From an uncultured Gemmatimonadota bacterium (lineage in GTDB: Bacteria; Gemmatimonadota; Gemmatimonadetes; Palauibacterales; Palauibacteraceae), in assembly GCA_913043255.1 (NCBI GenBank), contig CAJWLK010000001.1, forward strand, positions 248,001 to 312,000: a stretch of 64,000 nucleotides of DNA. The letters run 5' to 3'. The translations under genes were made by a program, and so were the position numbers. Position 1 is the first letter of the stretch; each line of letters opens with the position of its first letter. The notes beneath the pieces were generated by a model. It searched no databases. It had not been told where the DNA came from and worked only from the letters and a program-made list of their open reading frames with translations. Positions 52,458 through 61,651 of this stretch are shown here, piece after piece.

Positions 52458-52713
52458 TGTTAATCTCCCTGTTTGGAGCGTTATTCTTTTATCAATTTTT
52501 TTCAGCTATGAGGAGGCTTATCCAAAGGCACCTGCCCATGACGGTAGCAAGCCACACTCAACTTCCAGAGCACTAATACCTATTCCACTCAGCACAACTG
52601 TGACAGCGGGTAGCCAAACAATCACTTCTGTCACGACTCCGTATTGATATCATCCAATACATGTTGCGACCCCTTCAAACTGGTGGCGACCTATAGGGGT
52701 GCGCTAGCATACA

Positions 52714-54066
52714 ATGATGATCTCACCACGTGAACGTTGGGGAAACCAACTCGGCTTCGTTCTCGCCACTATCGGATTCGCTGTCGGGTTAGGCAACATC
52801 TGGCGATTCCCATACTTAGCAGGACAGAACGGAGGCGGAGCTTTCGTACTTATCTATGTCCTGCTCGCGATCGTGATCGGCATCCCACTTTTCTGTGCAG
52901 AAATCAGCATGGGACGCAGAGCTCAGAAGACACCATTGGCCGGAATGCGGGACTTGGTGGGGCGAAGCCCGTTTCGGATCATCGGGTGGCTCGGGATCGC
53001 GGCCGCCTTTCTTATCACAGCCTATTACCAGCTCCTCCTAGGCTGGATTGCGGCTTATTTCGTTCGAGCCTTTAGGGGAAAATTTCGTACGGAAGATGTG
53101 GAGCAGGCTACCGAGATTTTCAATGCCTTTACTTCAAGACCACTAGAGGTGCTCGCTTACACGGTCCCCGTGATGATCCTAGCAGCATTTGTTGTGGCAC
53201 GAGGGCTTCGGGAAGGAATTGAGCGGTCTGCTCGTATCTTGACCCCACTCTTATTCTTCTTTCTAGTGGCACTAGCAGTGATATCGATTCAATTCGAGGG
53301 CGCACTAGAAGGTGTGAAGTGGTACTTACAGCCAGATTTCTCAGTGGTTACGGCTCAGACATGGCTCGCTGCCCTCGGTCAAGTCTTCTACTCGATTGGC
53401 ATCGGGATGGCGGGGGCCTTCGTGTACGGGAGCTACCTCGATCCAGAGACGAGTGATATTCCAGGAAACGCTGCAAAAGTTGTCACCTTTGATACGATAG
53501 CCGCCATTCTCGCAGGCCTTGTTATGTTTCCGGCGCTGTTCGCATTCGGTTTAGAGCCCAACCAAGGGCCGGGCCTTCTATTCATCACCATGACGGAGTT
53601 GTTTGGGCGTCTCCCAGCCGGCGATGTAGCAGCCGGGTTTTTCTTCCTCTTCATCTTCATTACGGGAATCACTTCTTCACTCGCTTTGCTCGAAGCACTC
53701 ACTGCGACCGTCATGGATTCGCTGGGCTGGTCACGTCAAAGATCCCTCTGGACAACACTTACGTGCCTGTTGATGGCGGGGGTTCCAATCGCCCTCGGTT
53801 TTGGTCCCTGGGCTACAATACAAGTCTTCGGCTTGGACCTCTTCGGACTCGCCGATTACCTCTCAGGCAATGTGTTCCTAATGCTAGGCGGATTGGCGAT
53901 CTCACTGTACGTCGCAACCTCATGGGGGTTCGCAAGCTTTCGTCAGGCCACTAATACAGGGGCCGGGCGTTTCCGCGTAACAGGTGCATGGGGACCCGTA
54001 ATCCGATATATCGCTCCAATCGCCGTCGCCATCGTATTGCTAGCGGGCCTCGGGCTGTTCTCCTAG
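52714..54066 (+). CDS. Neurotransmitter:sodium symporter (NSS family)
   Basis: A 450-residue inner-membrane transporter with the LeuT fold and about 12 spans. The hallmark is in the first helix region: GLGNIWRFPYLAGQNGGGAF. QVFYSIGIGMAGAFVYGSYL and SSLALLEALTATVMD cover two further helices with substrate and Na+ contacts. Bacterial members import amino acids such as tryptophan, leucine or tyrosine with Na+. The start is ATGATG at 52714; the first or second codon could serve. Stands alone, divergent from the asparaginase gene and convergent with pdxH. Confidence 0.94.
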   Translation: MMISPRERWGNQLGFVLATIGFAVGLGNIWRFPYLAGQNGGGAFVLIYVLLAIVIGIPLFCAEISMGRRAQKTPLAGMRDLVGRSPFRIIGWLGIAAAFLITAYYQLLLGWIAAYFVRAFRGKFRTEDVEQATEIFNAFTSRPLEVLAYTVPVMILAAFVVARGLREGIERSARILTPLLFFFLVALAVISIQFEGALEGVKWYLQPDFSVVTAQTWLAALGQVFYSIGIGMAGAFVYGSYLDPETSDIPGNAAKVVTFDTIAAILAGLVMFPALFAFGLEPNQGPGLLFITMTELFGRLPAGDVAAGFFFLFIFITGITSSLALLEALTATVMDSLGWSRQRSLWTTLTCLLMAGVPIALGFGPWATIQVFGLDLFGLADYLSGNVFLMLGGLAISLYVATSWGFASFRQATNTGAGRFRVTGAWGPVIRYIAPIAVAIVLLAGLGLFS

Positions 54067-54108
54067 TAAATCAAATGTGTCAACAAGATCTATTTCGGTG
54101 AGATCCAC

Positions 54109-54774
54109 TTACGGCTGAAGACGCGTAATCAACCAATCCCGATCCGTCTGAGTATAGAGCAACCGATCATGTAATCGGTCAGCTCGTCCCTGCCAAAACT
54201 CGATGCGGTGAGGTTTCAGAAGATATCCACCCCAATAAGACGGTAGCGGAATATCCTCTTCGTCGAATCGGCCCTCCACATCGACAACCTTCAATTCCAA
54301 AGTCTTCCGATCGGGAACCTTCCGACTTTGATCTGAGGCCCATGCTCCTATTTGACTCCCTCGGGGCCGTGTACCGAAGTACGCCTCAGACTCTGCCTTA
54401 GGTAGCCGCGAAACACTACCCTCTACTCGAACCTGACGCTCTAAAACTGACCAGTAAAAACAAAGAGCAACCTGTGGGTTCGCTTCGATTTCTATGGCTT
54501 TGCGGCTCTCGTAATTTGTAAAGAAACGGAAGCCCTCCTGGTCTACCCCCTTGAGGAGCACCATACGTACCGAAGGGGCACCAGTCAGAGTAGACGTGGC
54601 TAGGGACATCGATTCGGGGAGCAGAAGCCCAGACTCCTCTGCTTCATCGTACCAGTGACTGAACAGAGCAATCGGATCGGGATCCGCTGACAACTCGACG
54701 AGCCCCTTTGTCACGCCTTTAGAGAGCGTTCGGATTGCGCGAAAATGCGCCCTTAGGTCATCAAGAAAATTCAT
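54109..54774 (-). CDS. pdxH: Pyridoxamine/pyridoxine 5'-phosphate oxidase
   Basis: A 221-residue FMN enzyme that makes pyridoxal 5'-phosphate, the cofactor of the aminotransferase-type enzymes in this window. Family signs: SVRMVLLKGVDQEGF, FFTNYESRKAIEIEANP, ERQVRVEGSVSRL, RPRGSQIGAWASDQS, and the C-terminal domain WGGYLLKPHRIEFWQGRADRLHDR. Full length. It stands apart from the DadA gene upstream, separated by 180 bases containing a strong hairpin. Confidence 0.95.
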   Translation of the reverse strand: MNFLDDLRAHFRAIRTLSKGVTKGLVELSADPDPIALFSHWYDEAEESGLLLPESMSLATSTLTGAPSVRMVLLKGVDQEGFRFFTNYESRKAIEIEANPQVALCFYWSVLERQVRVEGSVSRLPKAESEAYFGTRPRGSQIGAWASDQSRKVPDRKTLELKVVDVEGRFDEEDIPLPSYWGGYLLKPHRIEFWQGRADRLHDRLLYTQTDRDWLITRLQP

Positions 54775-54819
54775 GGCACCAGAAAATGCGACAGCACACG
54801 GCAGATCGCGAGAGGGGGG

Positions 54820-54850
54820 GGCCTTCTTCTGTTATAGCCAGAAGAAGGCC
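54820..54850. terminator. Strong hairpin between dadA-like and pdxH genes
   Basis: GGCCTTCTTCTG (54820-54831) pairs perfectly over 12 bases with CAGAAGAAGGCC (54839-54850) around a seven-base loop. It lies downstream of the DadA-like gene and upstream of pdxH, both minus. On the minus strand it is followed by a run of C, not T, so intrinsic termination is uncertain, but the stem is too long to be chance. Confidence 0.5.
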
Positions 54851-54953
54851 AAACAGTTCTTGATATGGCTATCACAGTTCGCTTTCCGTGACTATCGGCC
54901 TTCTGACCGTTCGATTTAAGAATCACACGCCGGGTTAGCATTACATCAAATTT

Positions 54954-56198
54954 CTATTGGAATCGGGCCGGAGTGAAAGACGTAAGATCTACCTCAGGAT
55001 CACCTTTGAGGATGAGTTGCGCCAGCGCTTTTCCAGTCGCCGGAGCTAATGTGACCCCTAACATCTGATGTCCAGTCGCAACGAATGTATTGTCGGACGT
55101 GGGAAGAGAACCCAACACCGGCAATCCGTCCGGGGTAACGGGCCGCATCCCCACCCAATCGACCCTGCTATCTCCCTGGAGTGCCCCTGGGAGATAACGG
55201 TGTGTAGTTCGTTCAAGCACTGAGATGCGTCGGGCATCAAACTGGAGATTGATGCCCGACAACTCCATCGTTCCAACGATCCGAATAGAACTGTCAAATG
55301 GAGTAAACCCGATCTTCGCATTCGCTAGATATGTCGGCCGAGAAAGTGTCACTCCGGGGTTCTCCACGGTGATGCTATACCCTTTCCCCGCCTGGACCGG
55401 CAATGGAGCGTTCAACTGTGCGGAAAGCAGTGAAGTTTCCGCACCTGCAGCGAGTAAGAATGCATCGGCCTCAACCTCACCATCTGGACCTATGGCTGAC
55501 TTTGTCACGGTCCCATCTCGGACAAAATCTTTGACCTCGAAGCCCTCTATCACCTCGACACCCTGCCCCTCCAAATATGTAGCGAGCCCATCACATAAAG
55601 TGTCGGAACGCACCCGAAAATCGCTCTGGACAATCAAACCTCCAACTGAATCACCTACTAGCGATGGGGCAGCATCACTGACTCCGGCTCGATCTAAAAC
55701 GTCGACGGGACCAACGCCAAAGTCTTCTAGCCCCTCAATATCAGCACGACTTCGAGAGAGCGACTGTTCGTCAGAGTAGACAATAAGCGTTCCAGATTCT
55801 GCCATATCAAACTGGACGCCATCAAATTGGAGATCTTGATAAAGCTCTCTCGTCACTACATTAAGCGCAGCCAAGGCCTTAACTCCAGACGCATAGCTAT
55901 CAGCGTTGCAATGCCGACGAAAAGCCCAGAGCCAAGGCCCCAATGTAGGGAGTGCACTTGGCTTGATGTAAAGTGAGCCATTGGATCGAAAAAGAGACCA
56001 GAGTGAGGCAACCGTAAGATCGGGGGTCGGTAGTGGCGTTGATATGGATGGACACACCCAACCGGCGTTTCCGTACGAGCAGCCACCACCCACACGGTCA
56101 CGCTCAATCACGACGACATTGGCGCCACCTTTCTGTAAGTAATGAGCACAACAGAGTCCAATGATGCCGCCACCTAAGACAGCTACTCGCATCGACAC
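54954..56198 (-). CDS. FAD-dependent D-amino-acid dehydrogenase (DadA-like)
   Basis: A 414-residue FAD enzyme of the DAO/DadA family. The FAD-binding motif is GGGIIGLCCAHYLQKGGANV, followed by SYGNAGWVCPS. The C-terminal DWVGMRPVTPDGLPVLG and ATGHQMLGVTLAPATGKALA are typical. DadA enzymes oxidise D-amino acids to keto acids with electrons to the respiratory chain; close relatives oxidise D-hydroxyproline. The latter would continue from the proline-racemase-family enzyme. The amino-acid symporter gene lies 25 bases upstream on the same strand, so import and oxidation are probably coupled. Confidence 0.9.
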   Translation of the reverse strand: MSMRVAVLGGGIIGLCCAHYLQKGGANVVVIERDRVGGGCSYGNAGWVCPSISTPLPTPDLTVASLWSLFRSNGSLYIKPSALPTLGPWLWAFRRHCNADSYASGVKALAALNVVTRELYQDLQFDGVQFDMAESGTLIVYSDEQSLSRSRADIEGLEDFGVGPVDVLDRAGVSDAAPSLVGDSVGGLIVQSDFRVRSDTLCDGLATYLEGQGVEVIEGFEVKDFVRDGTVTKSAIGPDGEVEADAFLLAAGAETSLLSAQLNAPLPVQAGKGYSITVENPGVTLSRPTYLANAKIGFTPFDSSIRIVGTMELSGINLQFDARRISVLERTTHRYLPGALQGDSRVDWVGMRPVTPDGLPVLGSLPTSDNTFVATGHQMLGVTLAPATGKALAQLILKGDPEVDLTSFTPARFQ

Positions 56199-56223
56199 TC
56201 ATTCCGTGTTAGAAAAATCACGA

Positions 56224-57486
56224 TCACACCTCCACGATCAATTCATCCTGACTAATAGCTAAGGCAACAACTAAGTCACCAGTCACATTCGTCGATGTGC
56301 GAGCCATCCCGAGAATGGCTTCAACCCCGAAGATGAGTGCGATAGACTCACCAGGAACGCCAATCGATTCAAGGATCACGACAATTAGTGGGATGGCACC
56401 CATCGGGATGCCGGCCGCACTTACCGCGGTAAGAACGGTGAGAGCAGCAATCATAACCTGCGTACCGAGACTAACCGGGACACCGAATGCTTGTGCAAGA
56501 AAAAGGAGTGTAATCGGGATGAAAAAAGCCGTCCCATTCATATGGAGTGTAGCCCCGAGTGGGAGCACAAACCCGGAGACTTTACGAGGAATACCCAACT
56601 CTTTTTCTGCCGCTTGCACAGTCGTAGGAAGGGTGGCGGAGGAGCTACTCGTCGCGAATGCCGTCAACATCGGAAGACGGATTTTCTGATAAAATTCCAC
56701 AGGCGATAATTTACCAAGAATCTTCACCAGTCCAGCGAGAACCCCAAACTGATAGAGCACAAGACCCACCAGAACTGCGCCACAATAAAGCCCGAGTGGC
56801 ACGAGGATATCTAGCCCCAGCCGTACTGTAACGGCGAAGGCAAAACCAGCGACACCGATCGGGGCCAATTTCATTGCGAACCCAATCATGACCATGGTGG
56901 TGCGCGCAATTCCATCGAGCACGTTGAGCACTGGCTTTGCTTGAGTCTCCGAAAGCCGCGTGAGTGCTAACGCAAAGACAAGCGTAAAGACAATGAATGC
57001 GATCAGGTCACCATCGACTGCAGCTGCTAGCGGATTTCGCGGGACGAGATTGATGAAGGTCGAAATGCCAAAATCGGATCCTGCTGCCTTGACCACCGAT
57101 TCTGCTTGTGTCGAAAAGGTGGCCAAGAGTGTTTCCCTGAGCTCAACACTAATACCCGCCCCGGGTCGAACCACATTCCCCACAATTAGTCCAAGAACTG
57201 AGGATGTGAGCGTCATCCCGAGAAACAACAACATGGTCTTGAAACTCAAACGACCCAATCGCTCAAGGTTTCCAATACTGGAAACTCCTAGAATGAGTGT
57301 CGAGAAGACAAGCGGAATCACAACCATGAGGAGTAGACGAAGAAAGATCTGCCCCGCCGGCTCCGCCAAATACGTGACAATCCAGTCGACGGTAACCGTG
57401 TCATCGGTCCAGCCCGCCATTCCGAGACCGGCTACAGTCCCAACTCCAAGACCCACAAGAATCTTAGAGTTCGGGGACACGCTCAT
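56224..57486 (-). CDS. Dicarboxylate/amino acid:cation symporter (DAACS)
   Basis: A 420-residue inner-membrane transporter of the GltP/GltT type with about eight spans and two re-entrant hairpins. The serine-rich hairpin is TSSSSATLPTT, and the Na+/substrate region reads LGATLHMNGTAFFIPI and MARTSTNVTGDLVVALA. In glutamate carriers the phrase NMDGT is standard; here it is HMNGT, which may alter cation or substrate choice. The gene precedes the DadA-like gene by 25 bases, so the likely cargo is a D- or acidic amino acid. Confidence 0.92.
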   Translation of the reverse strand: MSVSPNSKILVGLGVGTVAGLGMAGWTDDTVTVDWIVTYLAEPAGQIFLRLLLMVVIPLVFSTLILGVSSIGNLERLGRLSFKTMLLFLGMTLTSSVLGLIVGNVVRPGAGISVELRETLLATFSTQAESVVKAAGSDFGISTFINLVPRNPLAAAVDGDLIAFIVFTLVFALALTRLSETQAKPVLNVLDGIARTTMVMIGFAMKLAPIGVAGFAFAVTVRLGLDILVPLGLYCGAVLVGLVLYQFGVLAGLVKILGKLSPVEFYQKIRLPMLTAFATSSSSATLPTTVQAAEKELGIPRKVSGFVLPLGATLHMNGTAFFIPITLLFLAQAFGVPVSLGTQVMIAALTVLTAVSAAGIPMGAIPLIVVILESIGVPGESIALIFGVEAILGMARTSTNVTGDLVVALAISQDELIVEV

Positions 57487-57732
57487 ACCCTACCTCCGTA
57501 TTATAACCAGAGTTTACATACACTCATGAAGCTCCATGGACCGTGACCGTTTGATCGTGCTAAAAAACAATGGTGCGAGCAGAGTAGTCGGCTCGCAAAC
57601 TATTTTCTAGGTGTTTCGCTTACAGGCAAAGATCGCGTCACTCACCCATCGACTGTTGCCCACACTAGCTTCCTGCTTCTAACCTCCTGACTTCGGTTGG
57701 CACTCATATCGCGACGAAGGATTAAAATAAGT

Positions 57733-59040
57733 ATGACTAAAACATCTAAAAACACAGCTTGTGCTTTCCTCCTCACGGCAATGATTCCAATCGGGCTGTG
57801 GGCTCAAGACCCAACAGTTGATAAGGCTGTCGATCAGTTTCTGAATGAGACGATCGAAATGCGCCATCAAATTCACCAATTCCCAGAGTTGGGAAATCGG
57901 GAGTTCAAGACTGCCGAAATGGTAGCTGAGCACTTGCGCGCGCTGGGTTTTGACGAGGTCATGGTTGACGTGGCGCATACGGGGGTTGTGGGCATCCTAA
58001 AAGGAGGACTTCCAGGAGACGTCGTGGCAGTGCGGGCAGACATGGATGCGCTTCCCGTCACCGAGGATACCGGGTATTCGTTCGCTTCAACCGTCCGTAC
58101 CGAATACCTCGGGCAAGAGGTTGGAGTCATGCATGCTTGCGGACACGATATTCATACCGCTGTCCAGCTTGGTGTCGCCTCTATACTGGCATCGATGCGA
58201 GAGCAAATTCCAGGCACAGTCAAATTCATATTTCAGCCTGCTGAAGAAGGCCCTCCACCTGGAGAAGAGGGCGGGGCCGACCTTATGGTACGTGAAGGCG
58301 TTATGGATAACCCTCGTCCATCAGCGATATTTGGCCTCCACTCATTCTCTGAGATGGAGGTAGGCACCTTAGGATACACTTCGGGACCAGCATTAGCTGC
58401 AGTCGACCATATCAAGATCCGGATTGTTGGGCAGCAAGCACATGGAGCTGCCCCACACCTAAGTCTAGACCCAATCGTAATGGCCTCACAGGCCGTCATG
58501 GCATTCCAAACGATCCGAGCGCGCAACCTGTCCCCACTTGAACCAAGCGTTATAACTGTTGGGATCATGCGAGGAGGGGTACGCAATAACATCATCCCAA
58601 ACGAGATGTGGCTCGAAGGGACAGTTCGTACCTATAGCCCAGATGTCCGTGATATGATTGAACGGCGGATAGGGGAAATTCTGGCAGGGATCACCGCTGC
58701 TGGGGGCGGATCATACGAACTTGACTATGACCGAGGAACACCCGCAACGATTAACAATCCTGCGTTGACCGCGCAGATGGCGCCAACCCTAGCCAAGATC
58801 GTCGGTGAAGAAAACGTGTTCATATTAGAGCCCACGATGGGCGGTGAAGACTTTGCGTATTTTGCCAATGAAGTGCCCGGTTTCTTTTATAGGCTAGGCT
58901 CGGTACGGCCGGGGACCGTATCAGGCGGCCATCATACACCAACCTTTGCTGCCGATGACGCTTCAATCGCAATCGGGATGCGCGCCATGTCAAACCTTCT
59001 ACTGGAATACCTAAAATCAAGGCTACCATCGACCCAATGA
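57733..59040 (+). CDS. M20 family IAA-amino-acid-hydrolase-like amidohydrolase, exported
   Basis: A 435-residue exported M20D hydrolase. ATG at 57733 gives a signal peptide (ACAFLLTAMIPIGLWAQ) with AAGGA 11 bases upstream; a TTG at 57697 would add 12 residues. Core motifs: HQIHQFPELGNREFKTAE, VRADMDALPVTEDTG, HACGHDIHTAVQLG with metal ligands, FQPAEEGPPPGEEGGADLM with the catalytic Glu, and GGEDFAYFANEVPG. Members cleave N-acyl or indole-acetyl amino acids. Tandem or convergent to an unrecognised gene. It is the third M20 gene in the window, with a different sequence pattern from the other two. Confidence 0.92.
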   Translation: MTKTSKNTACAFLLTAMIPIGLWAQDPTVDKAVDQFLNETIEMRHQIHQFPELGNREFKTAEMVAEHLRALGFDEVMVDVAHTGVVGILKGGLPGDVVAVRADMDALPVTEDTGYSFASTVRTEYLGQEVGVMHACGHDIHTAVQLGVASILASMREQIPGTVKFIFQPAEEGPPPGEEGGADLMVREGVMDNPRPSAIFGLHSFSEMEVGTLGYTSGPALAAVDHIKIRIVGQQAHGAAPHLSLDPIVMASQAVMAFQTIRARNLSPLEPSVITVGIMRGGVRNNIIPNEMWLEGTVRTYSPDVRDMIERRIGEILAGITAAGGGSYELDYDRGTPATINNPALTAQMAPTLAKIVGEENVFILEPTMGGEDFAYFANEVPGFFYRLGSVRPGTVSGGHHTPTFAADDASIAIGMRAMSNLLLEYLKSRLPSTQ

Positions 59041-59071
59041 AACTCGTTCCATGAAATAGCGGGCACACAAT

Positions 59072-59806
59072 TTATGGTTTTTCCTTTAGCCACTCTAGCA
59101 ACTGGTTAAATTCTTCTTCTGTCATTGGAAGATCGCCATTACAAAGCTCTTCCGCCCACTCTTCGACATACTGAGCGTTGTCCCAATCGGGATTGCCATT
59201 GGTGAAGGTGGGTGCAGCCATCCAACCATCATGTGTTCGCCAGTAGGTGTGACAGTCTTCTTCGCGATACCAGATGCAGTTATGTGCAGCCCCAAGATTC
59301 CAAAATGGCACAACCTCGGAGGTGTTCGACTCCCCTTTGTCGCGCCAGCCCCACAATTTCAAGCCGGCTTCTCCGGCAAGGTCTAAGATCTCAAAGTCCA
59401 CCGTTTCACCTTTGAAGGGTGCTTGCCAACTCCCACCTCCTCGATTGCTCTCAATTTGGCCGTCATCCCATAGCCGCCATCCATCCGGCCAGCCAGCCAC
59501 TTCCATCATCACCTCTCTGCATACCTCTATGGAGGTGACGTTGCCGAGATCATTGGCGGCGGCGGCGGAAGCACAGTGTAGGCAGTACCGCACTTCGATT
59601 GGCGGTTCATTGTCGAAGTCATTCTCGAAGCTGACCAAGTAGGTGCGAACCGGCGTATAGCATCTTTTGCTGTCTACCCGCACTCGCTCTGCCCTGAAGG
59701 CTCTTGGAAAGCCTGCTTTTAGGATGCTCACAGCCCCCGCGTGCACCACGTCACCTTGACAGCCCAAAACGCGACCGCCGCCGGGGAAAACGTTTTTACT
59801 TGTCAT
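59072..59806 (-). CDS. Unrecognised Trp- and Cys-rich protein
   Basis: A 244-residue protein with no signal peptide and no family I recognise. It is rich in Trp and Cys. The C-terminal half contains WPDGWRLWDDGQIES, LWGWRDKGE, CIWYREEDCHTYWRTHDGW and ends in an acidic helix (MTEEEFNQLLEWLKEK). RYCLHCASAAAAND in the middle has a CxxC. No clear ribosome binding site precedes the ATG. The frame is open over its whole length and has protein-like composition, unlike the antisense frames nearby. It lies between an exported M20 gene (convergent) and a carboxypeptidase-regulatory-like protein gene on the same strand. It may be lineage-specific or acquired. Confidence 0.65.
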   Translation of the reverse strand: MTSKNVFPGGGRVLGCQGDVVHAGAVSILKAGFPRAFRAERVRVDSKRCYTPVRTYLVSFENDFDNEPPIEVRYCLHCASAAAANDLGNVTSIEVCREVMMEVAGWPDGWRLWDDGQIESNRGGGSWQAPFKGETVDFEILDLAGEAGLKLWGWRDKGESNTSEVVPFWNLGAAHNCIWYREEDCHTYWRTHDGWMAAPTFTNGNPDWDNAQYVEEWAEELCNGDLPMTEEEFNQLLEWLKEKP

Positions 59807-59826
59807 GCTACATCACTGATCAGAAA

Positions 59827-61578
59827 TCAGGGGTCAACTTCAAGATCGTACCAAACGATTGGTGCATCCTGCACCACAGTAATAGGCGTGTGTAACCCAT
59901 TGATATGAAGAGCTAGCCTTTGACCAACGGGCACATCGCAAACGATAAACCGACCATCTCGATCGGTCTCAACACTGGTTTGTACCACCATGTCAGCCGG
60001 CAGAGGTTCCTCAGTTATCGGGGCTAGACGATCGACGTTCCACTGTGCCTTGATGGAAACCCCCCAAAGTGGTTCGCTCGTAGAGGAACCGTAAGCTATA
60101 CCTATTAACGCTCCTCGAGATGTATCCACGCGTAAATCCGGACAGATCTGAGGATAAATCGTTTCAACAGCCGGAAGGCCAAGATCCAGATTCGGACTTA
60201 CTCCACCTTCTACAACCACCATGCGTTCGATAGAACGAATCCCCAGCGTGTGTAGCCGCGGGTGATCAAAATGAATCGCATAGACACCATCCGGAATTCC
60301 AACAATGCGGTATGCGCCTGTTGAATCACTGGTCTTCGCGAAAGAATTCGTCTCCGATTCCGGCAAAAACGCTGCCGCATCATCCCAATCGCGAACTTTT
60401 ACAACGGCTCCAATAAGTGGACCACCACTCACACTATCGTAGACGGCCCCAACGATACCACCTGGATCGTCACCGAGGATTTCCCGCTGGCCTACAAACG
60501 CATTAGTGACTGATCCTCCAGTCTGACGATACCCTACAAGAACAGCCTGCAGTCGATCAGCAGAGGCTGCAGCTCCAACTCGGTGAACATTCCCTGAGAT
60601 GGGGAATCGGATCCACCAGTCACTAACATAGAAAGGGCCATTGGGGAGTCGGTCAAACGTAAGATCTGCCCCTACGAGGCGACGATTAGCCCCTCTTGGA
60701 AGTGGCACATTTCGATATAGTATCTGAACTCTCAACAGTTCAGCCGTTTCTTCCTCAATCCAGAGAGTACCCTCAATCTCGATCACAGGACGGGTACCCC
60801 TGGGTATGAATGTGATACCAATAACCCGAGTTCCATCCAGTTCCTCCCTACGCAGTCCAAAGCAGTGTGTATTGCGAAACTCAGGCGAGAGCAGGGCTTT
60901 TGCATCCGGTGCGTGAAAAGTTGATGAATCCTCATTTACATTGGCGTAACCAGAACGCACGAGCTTATCGATCGGCAAGCCTTCGAATGGCGGCAGTTGA
61001 ACCCGTAGACGGTTCCTAGTCTCAACATCACGGATCGCAAGGCTGCTCGATTCCAAGGTCCGATCATATTCAGTGAGCGAAAACGTCAATTCCTCTTGGT
61101 CCTCTGCCCAGACAGCAGTCTGAAGTGCTTTGCGAGCCTCCTCCCATACAGCAGCGAGTTCGGCCCCTTGAGTAGGGTCGTCCAAACAGGAGCTCACCAC
61201 TTCAACTCTCAGCTCAGAGAGAGAAACTGGCTGGGGAGGAACTTCAATCTGGACGGTAACGAGCTGACCAAGTGAAAGGTCGTAAACCTCGGAAGTCCAA
61301 TTTTGATAACCAATTCGTTCGAGCCGCACGCGATACTCCCCTGGCTGCGTTGCAGCGAGCGAAAAAGTGCCACTCTCAGACGTAAATGTAGCTTCGGAAG
61401 TCTGATCCCTGTCGTCGATCAGTGTAATGAAACCGCCAGCGATCAACGGCCCCCCACCCGCCTCACGAACAGTTCCATTAATACTCTGGGCAGTCGCCGG
61501 GGTTACATGGCCCAAAAGAACAACTACGATCGCTATTACAGAGAATAGCAAACGGCTTTTCTCCTGCCCTATGGTCAT
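59827..61578 (-). CDS. Exported protein with three carboxypeptidase-regulatory-like domains
   Basis: A 583-residue exported protein. From ATG at 61578 a signal peptide spans LLFSVIAIVVVLLGHVTPATAQ; an ATG at 61617 would add 13 residues, and no start has a clear ribosome binding site. Three carboxypeptidase-regulatory-like repeats: near the N-terminus (INGTVREAGGGPLIAGG to GEYRVRLERIGYQNW), near 380-450 (GIVGAVYDSVSGGPLIGA to GVYAIHFDHPRLHTLG) and at the C-terminus (GALIGIAYGSSTSEPLWG to DGRFIVCDVPVGQRLALHI). The middle part (about 115-370) is less clear. No TonB plug or barrel. Common in Gemmatimonadota; role unknown, possibly surface recognition. Confidence 0.8.
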   Translation of the reverse strand: MTIGQEKSRLLFSVIAIVVVLLGHVTPATAQSINGTVREAGGGPLIAGGFITLIDDRDQTSEATFTSESGTFSLAATQPGEYRVRLERIGYQNWTSEVYDLSLGQLVTVQIEVPPQPVSLSELRVEVVSSCLDDPTQGAELAAVWEEARKALQTAVWAEDQEELTFSLTEYDRTLESSSLAIRDVETRNRLRVQLPPFEGLPIDKLVRSGYANVNEDSSTFHAPDAKALLSPEFRNTHCFGLRREELDGTRVIGITFIPRGTRPVIEIEGTLWIEEETAELLRVQILYRNVPLPRGANRRLVGADLTFDRLPNGPFYVSDWWIRFPISGNVHRVGAAASADRLQAVLVGYRQTGGSVTNAFVGQREILGDDPGGIVGAVYDSVSGGPLIGAVVKVRDWDDAAAFLPESETNSFAKTSDSTGAYRIVGIPDGVYAIHFDHPRLHTLGIRSIERMVVVEGGVSPNLDLGLPAVETIYPQICPDLRVDTSRGALIGIAYGSSTSEPLWGVSIKAQWNVDRLAPITEEPLPADMVVQTSVETDRDGRFIVCDVPVGQRLALHINGLHTPITVVQDAPIVWYDLEVDP

Positions 61579-61651
61579 TCCGGAAGAATGCCGAAAAAAT
61601 ACCGCGCGAGGGCACATGGCACGTTTACCAATCTCTAACTATGGGAGCCCA

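Noticed and set aside
55225-55779. 184-codon plus-strand frame
   Set aside because: Antisense to the DadA-like gene; no domain or signal visible.
56960-57529. 189-codon plus-strand frame
   Set aside because: Antisense to the DAACS symporter gene; Ser/Thr/Arg-rich shadow without motifs.
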